Source of the DNA: Bryobacterales bacterium
Lineage (GTDB): Bacteria > Acidobacteriota > Terriglobia > Bryobacterales > Bryobacteraceae
NCBI GenBank assembly: GCA_016716385.1
Contig: JADJWL010000009.1
Span: 186,001 to 250,000 of the forward strand
DNA: 64,000 nucleotides
Direction: 5' to 3'
Shown: positions 42,125-50,720 of the stretch, piece by piece
Numbering within the stretch: position 1 is the stretch's first letter
How the letters are laid out: every line of letters starts with the position of its first letter
Translations under genes and position numbers: made by a program
Notes under the pieces: generated by a model
Seen by the model: only the letters and a program-made list of their open reading frames with translations
The model's database searches: none
What the model was told of the DNA's origin: nothing

Positions 42125-43588
42125 ATGAGCTTGAACCGGAGACAGTTCCTCCATCGCACCCTGCGGGCGGGCGCCATCCCTGTGATGGCACCGCCCATTT
42201 TTTTGGGGCAGACCGGCGCCCGTAAGCTCAAGGCGGGAGCAGGCACCGCCAACATCACGCCGCCTCTCGGCTGCTCCCTCGCCGGGGGGATGTCCGACCG
42301 CATTGCCGACGAAATCCACGACGAACTCCACGCCCGCGCGCTCGCCTTCGACAACGGCGAGACGCGCGTCGCCATCTGTGTGGTCGATTCCTGCGCCATC
42401 CCGCGCGACGTCTTCGACCGCTCGAAGGAACTGGTGCGGCAGCACCTCGGGATTCCAGCGTCGCACCTGCTGCTGTCGGCGACGCACACGCACTCGGCGC
42501 CCCCCGCCGGACATCTGTTCCAGAGTCTCGCGGATGAGCCCTACAAGGCCTGGATGGCCGTCCGCATCGCCGACGCCGTCCGCCTGGCCTTCCACCGTCT
42601 CGAACCGGCGCGTCTCGGCTGGGGCGTGGGCCGCGAAGAACGGCTCGTCTTCAACCGGCGCTGGTACATGAAGCCGGGCCACATCCCGCCAAACCCGTTC
42701 GGCCAGATCGACCGGGTGCGGATGAACCCGCCGGCAGGCAGTCCGGAACTTCTGAGGCCTTCCGGCCCCACGGACCCCGATGTCGGCGTGCTCGCGGTGG
42801 AGTCGCTCGACGGGCGGCCCATCAGTGTGCTCGGCAGCTATGCACTGCATTACGTAGGCGGCGGAGGCGGAACGCACGTGACCGCCGACTATTACGGCTG
42901 CTGGGCCGACGCAATGACGCGCCTCTCCGGCTTGTCCGGTTCCACCGCGTTCCCGCCGTTCGTGCCGATCCTGGCCAACGCCTGCTCCGGCAACATCAAC
43001 GGCGTGAACTTTCGCGAAAAGCCGAAGAGCTATGCGCCCTACGAGCGGATGCGGCAGTACGCGGACATTCTTGCGGCCGAGTCCTACCGGACGTGGCGCA
43101 CGCTGGCCTACGAAGACTCGGTGACGCTTGGCGCCAGCATCGAAGAATTGGATCTGGGCGTGCGGCTGCCCTCCCAAACCGATGTCGCCGCCGCGAAGAA
43201 GACCCTTGCGTCTGCCGTGAAGGAAGGGGACCCGCCGCAGTACCGCGACCGCGATGCGATCTATGCCCGCGAAACCGTGCTGCTGAGCGAAAGCTATCCC
43301 AAGACCGCGCGGACGCCGGTCCAGGCACTGCGCATCGGCAACATGGCGATCGCCACGTTCCCTGGCGAAGCCTTCGTGGAGTTGGGCTTGGAAGTGAAGG
43401 CGAAGAGCCCCTTCAAGCCGACGTTCCTGATCGAACTGGCCAACGACTATCGCGGCTACCTGCCGACGGTGGAAGGCCACGAACTCGGCGGATATGAAAC
43501 CTGGCGCGCGAAGTCCAGCTATCTTGAAAAAGAGGCGGCACCGAAGATGGTAGCTTCCGCAATCCGGCAGCTTGAGAAACTCGCTTAG
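42125..43588 (+). CDS. ceramidase-like protein 1 (Tat-exported)
   Basis: A 487-residue member of the neutral/alkaline ceramidase-like family. The Tat signal is SLNRRQFLHRTLRAGAIPVM. The zinc-site motifs are kept: H121/H123 in SATHTHSAP, H242 in YALHYVGG, E415 in FPGEAF and tyrosines Y442/Y445 in NDYRGYLPT. The ceramidase hexapeptide GDVSPN, with its catalytic serine, is replaced by GNINGV, so N292 occupies the serine position. True ceramidases cleave the amide of ceramide; with this change the activity is uncertain. Residues about 25-45 (GTANITPPLGCSL) match the TPP strand common to all six paralogs. The 5' coding part contains a terminator hairpin. It groups with protein 6 (both have NDYxGY and FPGEAF). 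Confidence 0.88.
   Translation: MSLNRRQFLHRTLRAGAIPVMAPPIFLGQTGARKLKAGAGTANITPPLGCSLAGGMSDRIADEIHDELHARALAFDNGETRVAICVVDSCAIPRDVFDRSKELVRQHLGIPASHLLLSATHTHSAPPAGHLFQSLADEPYKAWMAVRIADAVRLAFHRLEPARLGWGVGREERLVFNRRWYMKPGHIPPNPFGQIDRVRMNPPAGSPELLRPSGPTDPDVGVLAVESLDGRPISVLGSYALHYVGGGGGTHVTADYYGCWADAMTRLSGLSGSTAFPPFVPILANACSGNINGVNFREKPKSYAPYERMRQYADILAAESYRTWRTLAYEDSVTLGASIEELDLGVRLPSQTDVAAAKKTLASAVKEGDPPQYRDRDAIYARETVLLSESYPKTARTPVQALRIGNMAIATFPGEAFVELGLEVKAKSPFKPTFLIELANDYRGYLPTVEGHELGGYETWRAKSSYLEKEAAPKMVASAIRQLEKLA
42165..42204 (+). terminator. terminator-like hairpin inside the Tat-signal codons of ceramidase-like gene 1
   Basis: GGGCGG-GC-GCCATC, loop CCTGT, GATGGC-A-CCGCCC, A, then seven T (42198-42204). 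It matches the terminator after receptor copy 1 in sequence and position relative to the upstream receptor. If functional, it would end part of the transcription coming from receptor copy 2 and so lower expression of the downstream run; translation of the signal peptide could disrupt the hairpin and permit read-through. Confidence 0.65.
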
Positions 43589-43615
43589 AGCGAGGCTCTC
43601 CTCAGGATCTCTCCC

Positions 43616-46600
43616 ATGATGCGACTCGCTGTACCACTCATTGCCATTTCCCTTCTCCTTCTTGGTTGCGGGAAGTCCAAGCCTCCGTACCCGCCGGACA
43701 AGGCCATCAAGACGTTCCGGCTGCCCGAAGGCTTCCGCATCGAACTGGCCGCCGCCGAGCCCGAGGTGGTCGATCCGGTGGCGTTCGCCTTCGATGAACG
43801 CGGCCGGCTGCTGGTGGTCGAGATGCCGGACTATCCGCTCAGCCCGGATCCCAAAGGTCGCGTGAAGATCCTCGAAGACCGCAACGGGGACGGCCGCTTC
43901 GAACACGCCACCGTGTTCGTCGACGGACTCCACATGCCGACCGGCGTCATGCCCTGGCGCAACGGCGTCCTGATCACGTCGCCGCCGGACATCATTTACG
44001 CCGAAGACACGACGGGCGACGGCAAGGCCGATGTCCGTAAGGTGGTGCTTACGGGCTTCGCCGCCACGAATCCGCAGCTTCGCGTCAACGGTTTGCTGTA
44101 CGGAGTTGACAACTGGATCTACGGCGCCTATCCGCGAGTCCCGACGCCGCGGCGCTACGCCAAGGAATTCGGCGACCCCGGCCAGCCGGTGACATTTCCA
44201 GGCCAGGAGGGCATTCCGGCGGTTGAACTCCGCTCACGCGACTTCCGCTTCCATCCGGAGCGGCTCAAGGTCGAGTCCGTCTCGGGCAACTCGCAATTCG
44301 GTAACGCGTTCGACCACTGGGGCAACCGCTTCACGCTCTGGAACAACGACCACGTCCGGCACGTCGTCGTGCCCGCGCAGACCGTGGCGCGCAATCCGTA
44401 CTTCGGCGCGCCGCCCGTGCAGAACTCCGCCTCGGACCACGAGAACGCCGCCACCGTCTACCCGGTTACGGAGAACCCGTTCCATATTCACGACTCGCAG
44501 ATCGGGCACTTCACCTCGTCGTGCGGTCTGTCCGTGTATACGGGTGGCGAGTTCCCGGAGTTTGAGAGCAGCTCGTTCACCTGCGAGCCCGTGCACAACC
44601 TGGTGCACTGCGACCGGCTCGTGCCGAACGGCGCGACGTTCACCGCCAAGCGCGCCTATCAGGAGAGAGAGTTCCTTGCATCGACCGATGCCTGGTTCCG
44701 TCCAGTGTTCTCATCGACCGGACCCGACGGCGCGCTCTACGTCGCTGACTACTACCGCTTCACCGTCGAGCACCCGGAGTACGTTCCACCGGAACTTCTG
44801 AAGCAGATCGATTTCGAACCGAAGCACAAGGTCGGGCGCATCTGGCGCGTCGTGCACGAATCGCAGACGTCGCTCCGCAAAGCGGACATGGCGAACGCCA
44901 ATACGGCGGCGCTGGTGGGCCACCTGTCGGACAAGAACCTGTGGTGGCGTTTGACAGCGCAGCGCCTGCTTGTCGACCGTCAGGACGCGGCGGCAGTCCC
45001 CGCGCTCGAGAAGGTGGCCGCTGAGGGCGAGTCGCCGCTGGGACGGATCCACGCGCTGTGGACTCTGGACGGCTACGGCAAGCTGAGCGACGATCTCGTC
45101 CTGCGGGCCATGGGCGACCCGCATCCGGCCGTGCGGGAGCACGGCGTCCGGTTGAGCGAAGCGCGGATCATGACTCCGGTACTGCAACAGAAGGTGCTGG
45201 CGCTCGCGGATGATTCCGACGACCGGGTCCAGTTCCGCGTCGCGGCCGTGCTGTCGGCGCTGCCACCCGAGCGCAGCTTCCAACCGCTCGCGAAGATCGC
45301 GCTGCGGCACGTGGAAGACCAGTGGTTCCAGGTGGCAGCGCTCTCGGGCGCGGCGGACAATCCCGCCGTCTGGCACCGGCAGGCGATGGCGCACGCGGGC
45401 TTCGCGTCGGGCGAGTCGAAGGGCAAAGCAGGTTTCCTCGAACGCATCGCATCCATCGCTTCGGCGCGCGGGCGGGACGCCGACATCGCGGCCGTGCTGA
45501 CGCCGGTCGCTGGCAACCGTTCACCCGGCGCTGCCTGGTGGAGGGCGGCGACACTGCGCGGCCTCGCCGGCGGCGCGCGTCCCGAGGGTGCGGCGCGTCT
45601 GGCCGCCACGCAGAACCTGCTGGTGCGCTGCCTGGTGAACGAAGATCCCGCGGTGGCGGAGGCGGCCCTGCGCTTCGCCGACCGCTTCGACTGGCGTGGA
45701 CATGCGGCATTTGGTGGGCTCTTGCGCAACGCGGAGGCGGCGGCTTCCAACGAGGCTGCGACGCCGGAACTGCGCGCGCAGGCGCTCGGCGCGCTGAGCC
45801 TCGATCCGAGTGGCCGCTCAGTGGAACTCATCGGGAAGTACCTCGATCCGAAATGGCCGGAGACCGTCCAGGTGGCTGCCGTCGGCGCGTTGGCCCGCAT
45901 GGCCGACCCGCGCGCCACAGGGCTGCTGATCGAGCGCTTCCGCGGATTCACCGGGCCGATGCGGGAGGTCGCGGTGAACGCCTTCTTCCAGGACCGCTCG
46001 CGCCTGCCAGTGCTGCTCGACGCCATCGGCGACGGCAAAGTGCAGACATGGGCGCTCGGTCCGGCGCGAACGCGGCAGCTCATGCAGGCGCGCGAATCCG
46101 AGATCCGCGAGCGCGCCGAGAAGTTGCTCGCAGAAGCACAGGGCGGCGACCGGAAGGCCGTCTACGAACGCTACCTGCCGGCGATTCGCATGGATGGAAA
46201 TCCAGAGAGGGGCAAGCAGGTGTTTTTGAACAGTTGCGCGGATTGCCACCGCGTCGGAGACATAGGCCATGACGTGGGCCCGGATCTGTTAAGCGTCACG
46301 ACGCACTACAAGGAGACGCTGCTCGCCAACATCCTGATGCCCAATCAGGCCATCGAGACAGGCTACGAAGAGTACCTGGTGGAAACGACCGACGGGCGGT
46401 CGATCACCGGCATCCTCGCCAAGGAGACACCGGCGTCGCTCGTTCTGAAACGCGCACGCGGCGAGGAGGACGTCGTGCAACGCGCGTCCATCGCCGGCAT
46501 GCGTTCCCTCAGCGTGTCGCCGATGCCGGAAGATCTCGAAAACAACATCACCATTGAGCAGATGGCGGACCTCCTCGCCTACATCAAGAGTCTGCGATGA
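43616..46600 (+). CDS. PVC-type heme-binding lipoprotein with HEAT-like repeats
   Basis: A 994-residue exported protein. The lipoprotein signal is MMRLAVPLIAISLLLLGCGK. The N-terminal half (about 30-420) is a membrane-bound-dehydrogenase-like beta-propeller (LPEGFRIELAAAEPEVVDPV, DGLHMPTGVMPWRNGVL, DHWGNRFTLWNNDHVRHVV). The middle is HEAT-like helical repeats (AAVPALEKVAAEGESPLGRI, LGALSLDPSGRSVELI). The C-terminal cytochrome c domain has one heme site, CADCH, with MPNQAIETGY probably supplying the axial methionine. The architecture is well known from Planctomycetes and Verrucomicrobia, where its role in sugar or polyol oxidation is suspected but unproven. Its stop overlaps the next start by 4 bases (ATGA), linking it to ceramidase-like protein 2. 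Confidence 0.9.
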   Translation: MMRLAVPLIAISLLLLGCGKSKPPYPPDKAIKTFRLPEGFRIELAAAEPEVVDPVAFAFDERGRLLVVEMPDYPLSPDPKGRVKILEDRNGDGRFEHATVFVDGLHMPTGVMPWRNGVLITSPPDIIYAEDTTGDGKADVRKVVLTGFAATNPQLRVNGLLYGVDNWIYGAYPRVPTPRRYAKEFGDPGQPVTFPGQEGIPAVELRSRDFRFHPERLKVESVSGNSQFGNAFDHWGNRFTLWNNDHVRHVVVPAQTVARNPYFGAPPVQNSASDHENAATVYPVTENPFHIHDSQIGHFTSSCGLSVYTGGEFPEFESSSFTCEPVHNLVHCDRLVPNGATFTAKRAYQEREFLASTDAWFRPVFSSTGPDGALYVADYYRFTVEHPEYVPPELLKQIDFEPKHKVGRIWRVVHESQTSLRKADMANANTAALVGHLSDKNLWWRLTAQRLLVDRQDAAAVPALEKVAAEGESPLGRIHALWTLDGYGKLSDDLVLRAMGDPHPAVREHGVRLSEARIMTPVLQQKVLALADDSDDRVQFRVAAVLSALPPERSFQPLAKIALRHVEDQWFQVAALSGAADNPAVWHRQAMAHAGFASGESKGKAGFLERIASIASARGRDADIAAVLTPVAGNRSPGAAWWRAATLRGLAGGARPEGAARLAATQNLLVRCLVNEDPAVAEAALRFADRFDWRGHAAFGGLLRNAEAAASNEAATPELRAQALGALSLDPSGRSVELIGKYLDPKWPETVQVAAVGALARMADPRATGLLIERFRGFTGPMREVAVNAFFQDRSRLPVLLDAIGDGKVQTWALGPARTRQLMQARESEIRERAEKLLAEAQGGDRKAVYERYLPAIRMDGNPERGKQVFLNSCADCHRVGDIGHDVGPDLLSVTTHYKETLLANILMPNQAIETGYEEYLVETTDGRSITGILAKETPASLVLKRARGEEDVVQRASIAGMRSLSVSPMPEDLENNITIEQMADLLAYIKSLR

Positions 46601-47967
46601 AGCACGGTCTGATTCTTCTGCTGGCGCTGTCGGTCTGCGGAGCGCAGGATCTCCGGATTGGCCGGGCGGCCGTGACCATCACACCGCCGCTCGGCGCGCC
46701 GATCGGCAGTTCCTACGGCCTGACGCCCGCCCAGGGCGTGCACAGCGACATTCACGCCAAAGCCTTGGTGATCGAGAGCGCCGGCGTCCGCGCGGCCCTG
46801 GTGGCATGCGATCTAATCAGCATCCGCCGTGAGATCGTGCGCGAGACGCGCAAGCGGATCGCCGACACCACCGGCCTGTCGCCTGACCAGGTAATTCTGT
46901 CGGCGACGCACTGCCACGCCGGTCCGCAGATGCATCCGCTCTTCTACAACCTGCTGCCGGAGCCGCATCGTGGTCTGGCGGAGCGGTATGTGGAAGCACT
47001 ACCCGATCGCATCGCCGAATCGGTGCGGCAGGCTGTTGCGGATCTGCGTCCGGCGCGCGCCTGGCAAGCGTCGATCGAAGAGCACGATCTCAGCTTTAAC
47101 CGGCGCTTCCTCCTCAAGGATGGAACGGTGCGCATGAACCCGGGCCGGCGCAACCCGAATGTCGTGCGACCCGTGGGACCCATCGATCCTCAGGTTTCGG
47201 TCGTCTACTTCGACACTCCGGAAGGCAATCCGCTGGCGGCTTATGTAAACTTCGCCCTGCACGTCGCCATCGCCGGCGGCGCACAGGTGTCCTCCGATTA
47301 CCCCGGATACCTTTCGAAAGCACTTGCTAACGTTCTGGGAGAACGGTTGGTCACTGTCTTTACGAATGGGATGAGCGGCAATATCAACCACATCGATGTG
47401 CATGCGCCCGAACAGTTGAGCGGACACGCCGAAGCCGCCCGAATCGGCACGACGCTTGCTGCCGACGTGCTGAAAGCATTGCGCCACAAGAAGCCGGTTG
47501 CCGGTTCGCAGCTACGGTACGGCCGCGTGCCGGTCGTGCTGCAGACGCCATCCTACCCGCCTGCCGAGGTCGAGCAGGCCAGGGAGACCATGAAGAAGGC
47601 CGGCCTGCCGGAAGGCCGGAAGCCGGCGTTCAACGACATCGTCACTGCGTGGCGCATCCTCGATGTGGCGGACCTGAACGCGTATCCACTCCCGACCGAA
47701 GTCCAAGTGGTCGCGCTTGGAAAGGACCTCGCCTGGGTCGGCCTGCCGGGCGACGCGTTCGTCGAACTTGGACTGGCCGTGAAGCTGGCGTCGCCCTTCG
47801 CGCATACGATCGTCTCCGAGCAGTCCGCGTCGGGGGCCATCAGCTACGTTCCCAATCTGAAGGCGTTTCCGGAGGGCTCGTACGAGGTGATTAGCGCGCG
47901 CTTTCTGCCTGGCGGCGGCGAAACGCTGGTGGACTCCGCGGTGAAGCTGCTGAAGGAGTTGAAGTGA
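46597..47967 (+). CDS. ceramidase-like protein 2 (Sec-exported)
   Basis: A 456-residue paralog with a Sec signal (MKHGLILLLALSVCGAQ). It keeps HxH in SATHCHAGPQM and the third histidine in FALHVAIAGG, but the glutamate motif is LPGDAF (E to D) and the first tyrosine of the NDYxGY element is lost (SGAISYVPN). The serine-motif position reads MSGNINHID, so it has asparagine. These changes make ordinary ceramidase chemistry doubtful. ITPPLGAPIGSSYG is the N-terminal family strand. It is translationally coupled to the cytochrome lipoprotein upstream and to protein 3 downstream (TGATG). Confidence 0.87.
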   Translation: MKHGLILLLALSVCGAQDLRIGRAAVTITPPLGAPIGSSYGLTPAQGVHSDIHAKALVIESAGVRAALVACDLISIRREIVRETRKRIADTTGLSPDQVILSATHCHAGPQMHPLFYNLLPEPHRGLAERYVEALPDRIAESVRQAVADLRPARAWQASIEEHDLSFNRRFLLKDGTVRMNPGRRNPNVVRPVGPIDPQVSVVYFDTPEGNPLAAYVNFALHVAIAGGAQVSSDYPGYLSKALANVLGERLVTVFTNGMSGNINHIDVHAPEQLSGHAEAARIGTTLAADVLKALRHKKPVAGSQLRYGRVPVVLQTPSYPPAEVEQARETMKKAGLPEGRKPAFNDIVTAWRILDVADLNAYPLPTEVQVVALGKDLAWVGLPGDAFVELGLAVKLASPFAHTIVSEQSASGAISYVPNLKAFPEGSYEVISARFLPGGGETLVDSAVKLLKELK

Positions 47968-49346
47968 TGCGAATGCTCCTGCCTCTGCTTCTGCTGGTCG
48001 TGTCGCTGCCGAGCGCGGCTCAGTTGCGGATCGGTCGCGCGAGCGTCGTGATCACGCCACCCGTGGGGATGCCGACGGGCGGTTCGTACCGGAAGGTGAT
48101 CTCCGAAGGCGTCCTCGACGACCTCCACGCCAAGACCATCGTCCTTGAGCAGAACGGCAAGCGCGTGGCGCTGGTCTCCTGCGATCTGGTGGCGATTTCG
48201 GAGCCATTCATCGTAGACGCCCGCCGCCTGATCGAACAGCAGACAGGACTCAAAGCGGAGGACGTCATGATCTCCGCCACCCACACTCATTCGGGACCGA
48301 TGATGCCCGGGCGCGGCGTCCGCGACGAGATGTTCGGCGGTGAGATGCCGGTGGTGACTCAATACCGGAAGTGGCTTCCGGAGCGAATTGCCGAAAGCGT
48401 GAAGCTTGCCTTGGCGAACCTCACGCCCGTTCGAGTCTCGGCTGCCATTGAACACGAGCATGCCGTCGCGTTCAACCGGCGCTTTCACATGAAGAACGGG
48501 ACGGTAGCTTGGAATCCCGGCCGGTTGAACCCCGACATTGTCCGGCCCGCGGGCCCCATCGATCCGGATGTTGCCGTTGTCTATTTCGAATCGCCTGATG
48601 GGAAGCCGCTCGCAACGTATGTCAACCATGCCTTACACGTCGCCGTGGTCGGCGGCCGCCGGTTCTCGGCGGACTACCCTGGCGTGATTGCCCGGCTGCT
48701 TGCGAACGTTCGCGGTCAGGACATGCTTACGGTTTTCACGATCGGCGCGGCGGGCAACATCAATCACGTGAATCCGTCGAAGCCGGCGATCGCTTCCGGC
48801 ATCGCCGAAGCGAACCGGATCGGTACGATCCTCACGGGCTCTGTCCTGAAAGCGTACGACGGGCTGACCCCGGTGCCGGAGGCGGTTCTTCAAGCACGCC
48901 GCACGGTCGTCAACCTGCCGCCCTATCCGGTGACCCCGGACGATGTCGCCAAGGGACACGATGCGGCACGGCGATTCGACGCCAAACCGCCGGCCTCGTT
49001 CAAGGAACTGGTCTCGGGGTTCCGCGCCATCGACATGGATCGCATGCAGGGCCGTCCGGTTGAGGCTGAGGTCCAGGTCATAGCTTTGGGAAATCAGTTG
49101 GCCTGGGTCGGTTTGCCGGGCGAGGTGTTCGTCGAGCTAGGCATGGCTGTCAAGCACGCGTCGCCGTTCCCGTTCACGATTGTCGCGGAGTTGTCCGGCC
49201 CCTGGATCGGCTATGTGCCTGATCGCAAGGCGTATCCGGAAGGGAATTATGAAGTGGAAAGTGCGCGCATGGCCGAAGGTGGCGGAGAGATGTTGGTGGA
49301 AGCCGCCGCTGCCATGCTCGCGGAGATGCACAGGAATGCTCGTTAG
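47967..49346 (+). CDS. ceramidase-like protein 3 (Sec-exported)
   Basis: A 459-residue paralog. An overlapping GTG at 47964 is also possible, but ATG 47967 is preferred. Sec signal MRMLLPLLLLVVSLPSAAQ. Motifs: SATHTHSGPMM, HALHVAVVGG, LPGEVF and WIGYVPD (the first tyrosine is tryptophan). The serine position is asparagine in AAGNINHVN. It is closest to proteins 2 and 4, sharing FNRRFxxKxGTVxWNPGR-type and PIDPxVxVVYF stretches. It overlaps the preceding stop and is itself overlapped by the start of protein 4 by 11 bases. Confidence 0.88.
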   Translation: MRMLLPLLLLVVSLPSAAQLRIGRASVVITPPVGMPTGGSYRKVISEGVLDDLHAKTIVLEQNGKRVALVSCDLVAISEPFIVDARRLIEQQTGLKAEDVMISATHTHSGPMMPGRGVRDEMFGGEMPVVTQYRKWLPERIAESVKLALANLTPVRVSAAIEHEHAVAFNRRFHMKNGTVAWNPGRLNPDIVRPAGPIDPDVAVVYFESPDGKPLATYVNHALHVAVVGGRRFSADYPGVIARLLANVRGQDMLTVFTIGAAGNINHVNPSKPAIASGIAEANRIGTILTGSVLKAYDGLTPVPEAVLQARRTVVNLPPYPVTPDDVAKGHDAARRFDAKPPASFKELVSGFRAIDMDRMQGRPVEAEVQVIALGNQLAWVGLPGEVFVELGMAVKHASPFPFTIVAELSGPWIGYVPDRKAYPEGNYEVESARMAEGGGEMLVEAAAAMLAEMHRNAR

Positions 49347-50718
49347 ATATTGGATCGCTGTTCTCATCGCAGTCACTTGGCTACCCGTTGTTGCCGCCCA
49401 GGACCTGCGCGCGGGCAGGTCGGCTGTCAAGATCACTCCGCCCAAGGGAATGCCCATGGCCGGCTACTACCACGTCCGGCTCAATGAAGGCGTGCACGAC
49501 GACCTGTTCTCGAAAGCCCTGGTGCTCGAAGTGAATGGTGAGCGCGCCGCCCTGGTTGCGCTTGACCTGGTCAGCGCTCCCCGCCCTCTCGTCGAAGCCG
49601 CGCGAAAGCAGATCCAGGAGAGGTCGGGCCTGCCGCCCGAGCGCATCATGATCTCGGCAACCCACAGCCACACCGGTCCCGAAATGGGGGGCCGTCTCCG
49701 CGGTGTCGATCCGGCCACAGAGAAGCTGGCGAAGGACTATCACGGGAAACTCCCTGGTCTGATTGCCGAGAGCGTCGCCAGGGCAATCGCTGACCTTCAG
49801 CCTGTCCGCGCTCGCGTTGGTGTCGGCCAGGAGGATGCGGTCGCGTTCATCCGCCGCTTCAGGATGCAGGATGGCACCGTCGGCTGGAATCCAGGAAAGC
49901 TGAATCCGAAGATTGTGCACCCGATGGGCTCGATCGATCCAGCCGTTCCGGTTGTCTACTTCGAGTCGCCCGACCGTAAGCCGTTGCTAACGTATGTCAA
50001 CTACGCCAACCATCTCGACACGGTTGGCGGCATCGAATTCTCAGCGGACTATCCGTACACGATTGGCCGCATGCTGGCGGATGTCCGTGGCCCGGACATG
50101 GTGACGATGTTTACGATCGGCACCGCGGGCAACATCAACCACATCGACGTAAAGAACGGTGAGCCACAGAAAGGCCACAGTGAGGCGGCGCGCATCGGAA
50201 CGACTCTGGCGGGTGAGGTCCTCCGCACATTCCGGCACATGAAGGCGGTCTCACCAGGTCCCGTACGCGCCAAGAGCCGGGTCATCGTGCTTCCGAAGTC
50301 GCACTACGATCCGGCGGACGTAGCGAAGGCGCGCGAGGTGGTGTCGCGTTACGGTAAACCCGGGGCGGATCCGTTCTACACCCAGGTGCATTCCTTCAAG
50401 GTGCTCGACCTCGAAGCTCGCGGCTCTGAACCGCTCGAAGCCGAAGTCCAGGTGATCTCGCTCGGACAGGAGATCGCGTGGGTCGGTTTGCCGGGCGAGA
50501 TTTTCGTCGAACACGGCAAAGCGATCAAGTTGGCCTCGCCCTTCCCGGTGACCATCATTGCCGAACTGGCAAACGGGTCCCTCGGCTATGTGCCCGACCG
50601 CCGCGCATACGCCGAGGGGGCCTACGAAGTGATCAGCGCCCGTGTTGGTCCCGGCGCCGGAGAGCAGTTGGTGGCGGAAGCCGTAAAGCAGTTGGTCGAC
50701 GCGTATAATGGCCGGTAA
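49336..50718 (+). CDS. ceramidase-like protein 4 (Sec-exported)
   Basis: A 460-residue paralog. The start at 49336 gives a Sec signal (MLVRYWIAVLIAVTWLPVVA) and an 11-base overlap with protein 3; a longer in-frame form from 49180 would lie wholly inside gene 3 and is rejected. Motifs: SATHSHTGPEM, YANHLDTVGG (leucine at 241-like position replaced), LPGEIF and SLGYVPD. The serine position is asparagine in TAGNINHID. It shares with 2 and 3 the block MQDGTVGWNPGKLNPKIV. The substrate is unknown. Confidence 0.87.
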   Translation: MLVRYWIAVLIAVTWLPVVAAQDLRAGRSAVKITPPKGMPMAGYYHVRLNEGVHDDLFSKALVLEVNGERAALVALDLVSAPRPLVEAARKQIQERSGLPPERIMISATHSHTGPEMGGRLRGVDPATEKLAKDYHGKLPGLIAESVARAIADLQPVRARVGVGQEDAVAFIRRFRMQDGTVGWNPGKLNPKIVHPMGSIDPAVPVVYFESPDRKPLLTYVNYANHLDTVGGIEFSADYPYTIGRMLADVRGPDMVTMFTIGTAGNINHIDVKNGEPQKGHSEAARIGTTLAGEVLRTFRHMKAVSPGPVRAKSRVIVLPKSHYDPADVAKAREVVSRYGKPGADPFYTQVHSFKVLDLEARGSEPLEAEVQVISLGQEIAWVGLPGEIFVEHGKAIKLASPFPVTIIAELANGSLGYVPDRRAYAEGAYEVISARVGPGAGEQLVAEAVKQLVDAYNGR

Positions 50719-50720
50719 CC

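Noticed and set aside
41882..43933. 683-codon minus-strand frame across receptor 2, ceramidase-like gene 1 and the lipoprotein start
   Set aside because: It crosses three well-supported plus-strand genes and shows no domain of its own.
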